Assembly: GCA_914767715.1 (NCBI GenBank)
Contig: OU612072.1
Coordinates: forward strand, 10,354,001-10,418,000
Origin: Membranipora membranacea
Lineage: Eukaryota > Bryozoa > Gymnolaemata > Cheilostomatida > Membraniporidae
Direction of reading: 5' to 3'
DNA length: 64,000 bases
Shown: piece by piece, positions 13,801 through 25,800 of the stretch
How positions within the stretch are numbered: position 1 is the first letter of the stretch
How the letters are laid out: each line of letters starts with the position of its first letter
Program-made: the position numbers and the translations under genes
The notes under the pieces: generated by a model
Databases searched by the model: none
Seen by the model: only the letters and a program-made list of their open reading frames with translations
What the model was told of the DNA's origin: nothing

Positions 13801-16800
13801 ACAGTATACGTTTACTTGTGATAAACTGAAACTGAGAGCCACTAAACTAGCTCACTGTTGCAGGCATATCTTATGAATCTAAACGAAACTGACCGTTGAT
13901 ATCTGATAAAGTTATTGACTCAAACTTGTAACACTTCAGTAATTCTGAATAGCAGGAACAAAGCCTACACAAAGCTTTCTGTTTTTTTACTTGATAAACA
14001 ATCCTTTCAAACAAGCACTATGTAAAATCCTTGTACAAATATTATCACAGAGTAAGGATAAGCAGAGGGGACACTTCAATGATCGTTATAGTGCCTGCGG
14101 TTTTTGATTCACTGGGGGAAAATTGTGCACAGCTGGATGCCAAAAACTCATTATCTCTATATGTTATAATGGCATTTTTCTTGCAGACATCCCTACCTTT
14201 GATGGGCCATAATTCATTCTGTATTTATCCTAAAGACTGATTTCCAACTTTGCTGGAATGTCCAAGCTTCAAGCGATACACCATATTATTGTCATTTTTT
14301 GCTAGGATTCATAGGCTAAGAGTAATCCAGGTTTTTGAAATGAGTTTTGTCATATAGATTTACATGTGACAATTGATAGACGGCTGGTCATCAAAATTAG
14401 GAAATGTCCGTGCATTGACCTAAGCCCTATGTAAATCTATATGATAAAACTCATTTTAAAAACCTGGATTACTCGTAGCCTATGTATCCTAGCAAAAAAT
14501 GACAATAATATGGTGTATAGCTCGAAGATTGGACATTTCAGAAAAGTTAGAAATCAGTCTTTAGGATAAATACAAAATGAATTATGACCTATCAAAGGTG
14601 GCTATGTCTGCATGACAAAACTCCACTGTAACTTATATATATTCTGAAATTGGCAGGTGGCCAGATTGATGAATTTCCCCCAGTGGATAAAAACCCGCAG
14701 GCACTATAACGATCATTAAAGTGTCCCCTCTGCTTATCCTTACTCTGTGATATTATGTTGAATCTGTGATCATATTGAAGCAGCATGATGAAAACACTGC
14801 CTGTTTCACTTGGGTGGTTTATTTAAATCATCTACATTATAAGAGTTCATATCCAAACGCTTGGAATTTAGATCTGTATAGTATTGTCTTACTCCTAAGA
14901 CCACACTCAGGCTGCAGTTATAAGAGTAATCAAACTCCAGCTTGAAAAGAGCCTGTGTAACACTCTGGCCTGTCTACAGCCCAAGATACATCTCTAGTCC
15001 ACACGAGATCAAATTTTCCTGATAAAGTCTATCGGTGAAGGGGATCAACTCCCAACTTCAGGCTCAGTCAGTCCAGAGAGTATAGTCCCAAACTCCCAAG
15101 TCAATCAAACTGTAAAACCTTAGCATACTTTTCTGTGATATATATACTTGGTAATGCATATATATATATATATATATATATATTAAATCATGCATTTATA
15201 TCATGCATTTATATACATGATATATTTATGTTATTATTATTGATATCTGTAATAACTAGGAGTGAGAAGCGAACCGGTGCATTGAAGGAAGAGAACACAA
15301 ACCTTCGTAAAGCTGATGCTAACTATAAAGATCTGGAGGAGCACTGTGCTAAGCTAAAGAGACGTAACGCTGAGCTCGCAAGTGCTGTTAAGGTATAATA
15401 TTTAATAACTACCCAAACACCAATCGCTGTGCAGGAAATGGGAGTTACCCTCCATTATGGAGTGGGGGGGGGCACTCTTTCCACCATCAATAATGCATGC
15501 CAGGTAGACATAACAGGTAGGCTAACATGCATCGGTCTTTGGGTAGCCTTTAATGATAGCAATAGAAACTGCAGCTTGCAATGAGACACGGAAATTTGTG
15601 ATAAGTCAGCGTAGGCAAGAGCTGTTTATATACTAACAGTTTTTAAGTCATCTGTTGAAGCTTTGTTGTTGCTCTGAGATAACTAACAGATAGAATTCAG
15701 ACCTACTACCCTTGAGGATAAAAAACGCACCTGAATCACAAATTCTAAATTTGAGGGATTCACAGATGTTTAGTTTTTTAAATAGAAATACTGCAACTCA
15801 TGTCTTCTTTTATGTAAAGTTTGGCTAAGCGAAACTTTCCATTTAATCATGACCCTTTCTCTTTCTTACAGACATCTGGTGATAAGAACAAAACCTCATC
15901 TACTGGAGGTAAGAAACTCAACACTTCAATAGTAGGAGGAGATAATTCACCAGCTGACTCAACACAAGCTCTCGATCATGCTAAGAAATTGTTTGCTCGC
16001 CAGAGGGCTAAAGACTTCGCTGAGCATGCCAGGGTATGTGAAAGAAACCTTTTTCTAAGGATGTATTGCTGAGGATGGCTGTCAAGTAAATCTTAAATCA
16101 GACTTTAGACTATTGATTTATATATGGACATGAAAAAAATGATTCTTACTTAGCAAACTTTCAACACACAGCAAAATTAGTGTGCAGCTTATGAAGGTTT
16201 CTTTCCCAATGATGAGTATTTTGCTGATTTAAAGGATATCTTCGGGTTGATTCTTTTTTTTTTATTCCATGTTATGTGAACAACAAAAGGAAGACCATAA
16301 TAAAAATAATAATAAATTTTGTTTGAATTAGCAGGAAATTCCGAGAAGCCAAGATCAAACTATCCAGCTTATGTTTGTAGGTTTTGCTCACTAAGGATAA
16401 GGAGATTGAGAAGCTAACTAAGAAGACTCTATCCCTCTCAGATAGTATGAGTAATCATACACGACAGCTAACTCTGCAGTCACAGTTTGATATGACTACC
16501 GCTCTGAGGCAGAGTACTAAGGAGAAAATACTACTGGAGATGAAATCAAGTGGTAAGTTGGGTGCAGGGGAGTATCTAAGTCTATGTTATTACCCTAGAG
16601 TACTAAAGTACTGGCAGGAGGAAAAGCCGGCGATTTTGCGCAGGCTTGTATTAGGAAAATACATGGCTAGTTAACACTTACTCAACATGATAACCTTTTG
16701 TTTACTCCTGTATTAGCTTTTGAACATTGGTGCTACTGCTAGCTGATATTAAGTCACCTCTGAACTAGCTTAGCTAGCCTCTAGCTGATATTGACTCATG

Positions 16801-19800
16801 TGGTTAAGAATAAAATCATAACCGCCAAATAGACATATGCCTTAGGTTAAGATGTATGTCTTTCATTCCAAGGAATTCTTCCATTGTCATACTGTAGTTC
16901 TTTGATTATTCGGTTTTCCTCAAGGTTTTTTCTCTTCCGTGCAGGCCCAGGTGGAGACGACTCCGAAGCTCGAGCCTCTCTGTTCAATCTACAGGTAGAC
17001 TATGACTCACTGCAGGACAGATATGATATATTACTCAATGAGAAAGTGCTACTAGACAAGGAGATAGAAGAGTTCAGAGGTCGCATAGGGGAGATAGAAC
17101 AAGAACTAGGTAGGTGTGAAGGAGTCAAAGCAAATAATCTCCAAAGTCATTGTAAATGGCGCATAAATGGAAAAAAATGTTGCATAGTCTATTATGGAAT
17201 TTTAATGGTGTGATGGTTTCATTTGACATGTAGCAAGCAAGAACTAACTAAAATTTCCTATTATTATCAATGCGCTCCATATTCAAGAAGATGCCTATAA
17301 TGAACGGGGAAAAACCATGAATGTTTATCGTTGGTTCACCATTGATGCTGGAGTAGTCTACTTTTTTTAGATGGGTAGACAAATCTTGTTTGTTTCCCTA
17401 AAAAAATTAAAAAAAGTTTTATAACAACTGCGTGATGTTTTGACCGTTGACTTAACTGATACTCTGCTATCCTGTTTGTCATTTAACATCGATGTGTATC
17501 ATTCAAAATTATATCATCATCATATCAACATGATATAAGCAACAATGAAGTAATAATGTTTAATTACTTTCTTAACAGCCCTTTCTGGTAGGCCAATTTA
17601 TCCAACCCTTTATTTGATTAGATATGTTTAGTCTTGAAGCTTTGTTGATCTCTCAACCTGATACAAATTCAGCCCTCGACATATTAGTTTTAGTTGTGAC
17701 CTCCATTAGAAAAGTCGCAATAAGCATATCTCAATCTTCACCCTGATAGAGATATTGAATATATTATACTGTAGCCCCATGTGTGCTTGTCATTTACTTA
17801 AACCTAGCGTACAGAATCAAGTGTGCAATGGAATAAGGTTTACGTTATAGTGCTATAGCTCAGCCTTGTCACGCGGCTTTTTTTTTGTTTTGAGGAAAAC
17901 AAAAAAGTAGACACGTGACAAGGCTACCTAGAACTCCTTCACAAGTGTTTGTCTCTTCTTTGGTGTACTTAATTTGTGTGACTAACTCAACAGGCAAAGC
18001 AAGAAAAGAGAAGATAACTTTACAAGAGGAGCGTGAAACCAAAGAGAGAAAGTGTGTGCAGTTAATAGCTACTAACAATAACCTAACTAAAGAGCGACAA
18101 CATCTATCCGGTATGCCATTCAGTAGAAAATAATCCTGCTTCTCTCTCTACCAGTCTCAGAGTGAACATAGTTAGCAGGTATAAGGTAGCGTTTTTAAGA
18201 GTGATGTATACTGGTAAAGAATGTATATAAGATTGACAGGAAGTCAGCTGTAGCGTAACGTCGCATTATTGAATCCCATGAGTTTTATTGTCAATCATAT
18301 TCAATCCTGTGTGACAAGAATCCTTTTTTTTGTTGTATTCTAAGTGCTCCAGCACAGCCTAGCAGAGCAGGCTCGACCATTGATAATAATTTGTCCTGTT
18401 GTTTGTTCGATCATATAATTCTATCATTATATCCTCTATACAGACACAGTTGATAAAATGACTGAGGAGATAGCCATACTAAAACATGAGAACAAATCCT
18501 CACTGCGACAGATTGAGCGACTCACTGAGGGTAATAACACATTAACAGAGGAGATAACTCGGTATGAAGAAAAAGGGCTTACGGTAGAAGAATTACAGTC
18601 AGAGAAGCAGCAATTGGCTGAAGAGCTTGACAACATCAAACAGCAGGTACTGATCAATCCCTTCCAATTCCTGTTACCTATACCTCAACTTGTCTCAGCT
18701 GGTGTAGTTGTATAGATGAATGTGGCAAGCATAAAAAATATCATAATTTGTATCAGAAAAGTTGAGAAAAAACTATTGAAGCTTAGCAGAGAAATTATGT
18801 CAAAGATGCTTCCTATGCTAGCAAATGTATTGTACTGCCTTATGTTTTCTTCAAGTTTTCCACTACACAGCCCAGTTTATTGGTAAATGTACGTGTTTTG
18901 CAAGGTTTTGGCTCGGTGTGCTTGGGCATGTTTGTTTAATAACATTATTTGAAAGCAAGCGAAACCTATTTCAACAGAAATTGCTTGATTGTGGTTGTTA
19001 GGCTATAAACCTTGTTTGTATATTCCCTAGCCTGCCTTGACATGCTTCAAGACCGGCTAGGCCATTGTTACAATTTTAATAGTTTGAATTAGACGTCTGC
19101 TAGAGAAATGAGTAATTTGGTACCCAATAATAACTGTATAGTGATGCTATCATATAGTTGTATGAACAGAGAAGACAACTCCAAGCTACATGAACAAACA
19201 ACATGGCAAAAATCTTATTATAGGAAAACTCCACAAACGCCATGCTAAAATGAAAAGAACTTAGAAAGCTGTGTGGTGTGGTTTGATCAATGGTTTCCTT
19301 ACATCTTTCCAGGTTAATGGGTGAATGTTAAATGTAATTCTTTCATATTGTTCCCAGGCACATGAATCAGAAATGGAATCAGCACAACTCAAGGACGACA
19401 ACTCCACAATGTCCACCAGAGTAACTGAATTACTCGATAAAAATCAGGAGCAGGGAGATGAACTGACAGAGCTGAAAAATACGACCTTACCCAGGCTAAT
19501 AGGCGAATCGGGTAAGTGCTGAGAATGGATTATTGAAGCATCCCAGAATGCACTTATTCTGAAATATCATGGGAGATCAGGTTGATGGTGACATGTATAA
19601 GTTTAAGCTGATCTCTGAAGATTGTTCAGTTTCAATCGGGATTGCGTTGCTCTGTTTTACCCTAATTTGGCACCTGCATTTTAAATTTTTTTCTGTCCTA
19701 TAATAATATTTATTTGATGTCAGTATTTAGTCTTTCAAGCCAGCTTTTGACATAGCATGCAAATTTTAAAGCACATCGGGTTTTGCAGAGACTTAGTGAT

Positions 19801-22800
19801 AGTTCCCTATAACAATTTAATTGACAACAAGATTTGTGCGCATTTAGTTTACCACTTATAACTCCTGTTGTCTAAATGCCAACTGCTAAGGGGTAACAAT
19901 CTGTCGATGGTGTCACTTGTTCTGTAAATGTCAATAACACTATTTTTTTTATAAAAGCTCAACTACTGAAATTTACTACTGTAGTGGTTTATATGATCAA
20001 ATCTTTATTGTAATTTTTTGCTTCTTGCTGAATATCCAGAAAGGCCATCTCACAATGTTGCAATGAAAGTTTGCCTGAATGTATGGACATTGTGAGAACA
20101 GCGCGGCGGTGAACTTTTTTTCTGCTTTTGCTCATTTTTTTCTGCGTGACAACATGTGATCGATATTCCTTACACTTGTACAATCACAGTTTTTTTCCTC
20201 TTTGTCATGAGTCATTTTTCATCTTTGTTACGCAGAGGAGCTGAAATCTTCAGTGTTGAGACTGGAGTTGAAGGCTTCAGACCTCGCAGAAGAGAAAGAA
20301 GAACTTCAGACACGCCTTAATGATCAGGAGGACCAAACTACAGCCTGTGAGCAGGTTAGTTTGTGGTAGCTGTTGGGAGGAGGGTTCAATATAGCCTTTG
20401 GTTCAGTGTTGATTTGTTTCAAACCTCAAAGTTTCTGTGTTTTGGAGGTATAGTTGCCTGAAAACTATTTTAATTATGAATCATTGTGGCAGCCAACACT
20501 AAAGTACTCAGCTGAAGGTGGTGGGGAGCTTTAAAGTAGAAATGCTATCAATTTACTTGGTGAAGTATATGGCAATCATTTGCGTGTTCACCCTTTAACA
20601 TTGCATTTTGAATCTGTGCCCTATATACCCTATGATCCATTAACAACCATACAAACATGGTATAGAAGTTTGTGTTTCTCAACTATTGTTGTTGTTTAAG
20701 TTGTGCGTTGATCTTACCTTCAGGCTAAACTGGAAAACATGTCACTCACAGAAGAATTATCTGAACTCAGGGAGAAAATGGAGAAAGATAGCAAATCAGC
20801 AATCAAAACTCAAACAGATCAGAAAACTTCCATCGAGAACTTAGAATCTCAAGTCAAGGACTTAAATACTCAGGTTACCGAACTCGATGAGAATCGGCTA
20901 GAGGCGCAACGTCGTATTGAGAAACTTAAGACTGATTTTAAGCTGGTGCTAGAGACCAAAGATAGTGAACTGGACTCATTGAAAGAGGATAACTTACAAC
21001 TTGAGGAGCAAGCCTCCATGCAAGAAAGCAAAATTGATGAGCTCGCAGAAAGTTTATCTCAAGCGCTGAACCAAGTATCTTTGCTGGAAACTGATCTGTC
21101 CTTAGAGCGCAGTAAGCACAACAATGACTTGGAAACTTCCGTTCAACTCAAAGGCCAAGTCGACGATGTAACTCAGGAACTTGACTCACTCAAGCAGGGC
21201 CAAACTAATCTTGAGAAACAACTGACGGAATCTAAATCAGATTTGAAAACCAAAATCGAGGAGATAGAAAGCTTGAAAATAAAAACTGAGCAAAGTGAAC
21301 AAAAACTAAAAGAGCACGAAAGCATGAGTGAAAACAAGGTCGTAGAAACTGAGCAGTTGGCAAGTCAACTTTCTCAGGTTGAAACTGACCTGCAAACACA
21401 AATAGAAAAGACCGAAAAACTAGAGAAATGCATTGTTGACTTAGAAGATGTCAAGTTAAGTCTTGAGTCTGAAAGAGAGAAACTCAACGAGCAAATCGAC
21501 AAGAAGGAGAACGAGAAGAATAGCCTATCAGATCAAATCAGTAAACTAGCTCTGGACTTGGAACGACTTCAAAGTACTCATCTCGACTCAAGCGCATTAG
21601 TAGAGTCAGCTCAAGTCCAATATGACGAACAAAAACTTAAACTCCAACAACTACAACAAAAATACTCAGAACTCGAGGATAGTTTGAAAAAGAGCAAACA
21701 GCAGCTTTCGGAATCAAGGAAGCAAAGGGAGGCACTCGAAAGCCACGCAAAGAGGAAACTGCTATCTCTCAAACAAGATCTGACATCTTCTTTTGATGGA
21801 AAGATCGAAAAACTAAATCAAACTCTCGAAGAATCTCAGCAAACTAATGACAATCTCAGACTTGAACTTGACGAGGTCAAGGCCGAGCTGGAGGAACACA
21901 ACATCAAACAAATAAGCGTATATGCCGGTGACAACTGCTACCATTTATATGTAGTAAGACATGCCTACGACCCTTCTTTATTAAATGACAGTAGTGATAG
22001 CCCGCTTTCCTCGCCGCACAAATCAGCTGATAGGTCTGGCGCTGACAGTGCCCTTTCAGCAACAGAACGCCTTACAGATATCTCAGTCAACCCTGGTGAC
22101 TATGTCTTTGTAAGCGGTGAGCTCACTGAGGAGGGTTTCTATGAAGGTCACTTGTTAGATGGGCGAGCCGGATTGATACCGTCCAACGTCTTAGAGCCTC
22201 TTTATGAATTTGATATCTACGGTTTTGTCCTAGCCTCAGAACCTGACGAAGTTGAGGCTGATGAGCCTAGTCCGGAGATGTCTACCTTTAACAGTACTGC
22301 GTTCAACGATAGCAGCCTTCTACCTAGCACTCCGAGGCCAGCAGCTCCTTATCCCAGAAGTCTGACTCTTGAGAGACAGTTTGCTAACGGGATCTTAGTT
22401 GGATGGGACTCCCCTGAAGGTTTGTAAAGCTTTCTTCTCAGTCTGTTGTACTAACAGCAGTGTGTAAAACTTGAACCTGTCTCAATTCTGTTGTACCCAC
22501 CCCACCCTAGTGTATCAGAAAATATAGTTTATCAGCCCAAGGAAAGCAATCGAAGATTTTTATTATTTTTAACTCAAATGTAGAAATCCAGATATGCCAT
22601 GCGGTAGCAATTTAGCTGATACTCAGAAAAAAACTTCAAATAATATGGATATAGAAGCCACTATTTGTTTTTTAATTAAGTGCTTACAATTCGAACCTGG
22701 ATAGCCAGTGAAAGTAAGCATTAAGTCTATTTTAACCGTTTTTGCTGTGATTTGTATTCAGGTGGCGAGACTGTGTTCCTGTATAAGATATACATAGATG

Positions 22801-25800
22801 ACAAGTTGAAGGTATCTATAAGCGGCCGTAACAAGAACAAAGCTCTGGTTGAGGGAGTTAAGGCTATGATACCACACAGAGTATGTGTGTCGGCCACCAC
22901 TAGTATAGGTACAGCTCCTTAACTTTGTCTCAATATGCAAAGTGATGGCTTTTTATTGGCACCATAATGGTCTAATCATATGGCACAGCTTTTATTTATA
23001 GATTATTCACAGGAATAAACTTTATTTGAAAATGAAGCGAGCTACGATCGTTGTATTGACCTCATGACTGAATTATTGGTTTGCCATGTAGTTAGAGTTC
23101 CTAGGTTTTGGAATCAGCCCTTTTATCCGGCCTTATTGTATTATGCAAACCACCCTACCAAATATTTTTAGTATGGCTTGTTCCAAAAGTCAATTTTGAT
23201 AACTTTTGAATTTCATATATTTCCAATTTCTTTTTGATTGGACTTGAATTAGTTGGAAGCCAATGTTGAGTAAGTTATTTTGGTTACTTATATAAAGCTC
23301 TTATACCTTCTTATTATGCAGGTGAGTCGGATAGACGTCACTGTACTATGATGATAGGAGAGCCCAATCATCCCCCCTCAGATCTCAGTGTGTCAGCCGT
23401 TAACTCAGAGACAGCTAGTATCACATTCCTACCTCATAACACTAACAGACATCATGTAGTGTGGGTCAATGAGGAGAAAGTCAGGAACCTCTCTCCTTCA
23501 CTATTCCAGGTTAGTTTGACTAGGAGTAGTAACTCTTTAGTACCTTCTCATCTCAACTTTGAGTGAAATTCGGTTGAAACTGGGCCACATGGTGTTAATG
23601 AACCTTGAACCTAACAGGTTTCTTAATTAGACTGAGAACTGTAGGATGATACCAAAAACATGATTCTGTTATAATGACTTCAATAGGAATATAGTAATGA
23701 TGTGGTAATATATGGGTGAGAAATTTTGTTCAATGATAGCTCTGGGGCATCTGGAATATTGCAAAATGGGAAATTGTGTTAAATATCACACACAGAGTTT
23801 GACCTGATACAGGCTACATTTGCTTTGTTGGCGTGTTCTTTAATGCCCCATATTTGCTTGAAAAACCGTTTCTCTTCAGTCAATGCCAGTTTATGCTCAA
23901 TATTTCTCATTATTTTTTTAATAGGGCAAAATGCCACACTGACATCGAGTTTACACTATTTACATGCGTATTGTTAACATGTATACACCCTTTATAAATA
24001 AAATTGAACACGGGTTGTCACACCGAATTTCTTGTGATGGTACTCTTACTAGATGAATTAACTAACTTTCTACCGATCAGAGATATGCATGCAATAGTAT
24101 ATCAAGTGATCAGTGTGGCAAAATGAAGAGTTTTGTATTCAGATTGAGATAATATTACATCATTTTATTTTAGGTTGAGATAGCAGGATTGCTGAATCAG
24201 ACTGAGTACCAGATCACAGTGACGTCAGCCGGGGCTACAGAGATAGCGTCCCTCACTTCACCGCATGATAGCAAACTCTCAGTCTCTACACAGTTCACTA
24301 TGCCTTCTGCAGATGAGATAGCTAATGCCAGCGGTGATGGACTAGACCCTGGTTTTCTCAAGGTTAGTCGAAGAGGCTTGCTTGATTAATTTCTCAGTTC
24401 CTCTGCGATTTTTGTCCAAACAGATATTACGACCATTCGATACAGCTCGGTCTGAACTGCGGAACAAAAGCGGATATGCTTCCTGGATATAAATTGGCCT
24501 CATTCTATGAAAAGTCCACAACTTGAGTTAAAATGCTTGCAACGATACTTGTAATTAGCCATGTTAGCTATAGCTAATAAGTCTTGCCTTTTTTGAGTGT
24601 GACAAATTGTTGAGAAAACATTATCATCACTATAGTTTAAGCGCTGAAACTGTTTTGTGATAGCTGGTAGTAGCATTTCATCATAAACCACTTTGTTGTT
24701 GTTTGGAAAGTGGTTGATAACGAAATGTCACCACTAGCTATTCCTACACAGTTTGAGCGCTTAAACTATCATCACTATTATTGTTGCTGATAAACAAATA
24801 TTCTGACTATGATTCTCTAAGACTACATTTATACATGTTTGTGTGGTGTGTCATCTGCAGGATGGTGGCACCAAGCCCAAGGAGAAGGTAAAATACCTTT
24901 GTGATGTCGCACTTAGCTTTGAACCCTGTGAAAAAGCAATCAATAATGTTTACAGTCATTCATGCATTCACTGGTGGTGTTTTTTGCCTCGTACCATAAT
25001 ATGTTGTGGCTTTTTTTCATAGGGTATGTTAACAACCTTACCATAATGCAACTAAAGACCAGAAATCCCAGGACGATTATTGGCATGATTTTCCTTGGGA
25101 TTTTGGAACATTGCATTGTGGGATACCCTTTAACGGGACCTTTTTTGCAGTTATTGCTGTGGCATCTAACATTATGAGGCTGAGTTGCTAGTGTTTTGTA
25201 GCAGCAGCTTTGAGTGTAGAGCAGAGCATGTAAATCACACAATGGGCAACGATATTAATTTCTATTTCCATTTCATGTTTCAGAAGTTTGATGAGTTTTT
25301 GGACGTGGTTGTCAATGGATCCCCGATACCTTCAGTAATCCCTGCACTAGACGCTGAGTCAGACCCTGTGTTAGAAGATGTAGACTTTCTAAGAACCTAT
25401 GATGCCAGTCTCCCCTCTACTGCGGGGCATCCTACCAATCACTCTACCCGTCCCTTCTCCCCGTCCCAGGTGAGTAAAGTTGGTACAGAAGCCAGGGTCT
25501 ATATAACTAGAATAGCTTGTCTCACCATTTAAAGAGCAACCAGAGTTTCGCAGCAATGCATAAATGGGTAGTAAAGATTGTGCTATGCAGCATTAGCTTT
25601 GTGCATGTCGCAATTCAAAACTCGAAGTAGTTGCTGACTCTTAACTAAATATAACAGAAACAGGAAACTGCTCTGTGAGGTTCCATATTAGCTGAGTTTG
25701 AGCAGCGCTTTAGCACCTGATGGATGAAATATTTGAGAAGAGTTCTCATTGACTAATCATCCGATCTAGATTTGGTCTTTTTCCCTATGCAGAAGGTGAA

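Larger units (their letters stand above)
4809..20354 (+). other. RIMBP: RIMBP exons 1-13: N-terminal coiled-coil region
   Basis: Thirteen short exons (73-203 nt) encode about 636 residues rich in Glu, Lys, Gln and Leu with heptad spacing, for example the stretches around EELTKLRQ, LKEENTNLRK and LLDKEIEEFRGRIGEIEQEL. Exon 7 (15872-16033) carries a Thr/Ser/Gly-rich break in the coil. Exon 5 to exon 6 is interrupted by the longest intron (10525-15259), which hosts a minus-strand gene. The large introns 1 (4992-6747) and 2 (6911-9041) contain no exon I can support, only dispersed repeats. Confidence 0.85.

Noticed and set aside
14031-14786. Opposite-strand short frames with similar peptides
   Set aside because: Mirror images produced by the arms of the foldback element.
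18436-18657. Minus-strand Ser-rich frame
   Set aside because: Antisense of RIMBP exon 11.
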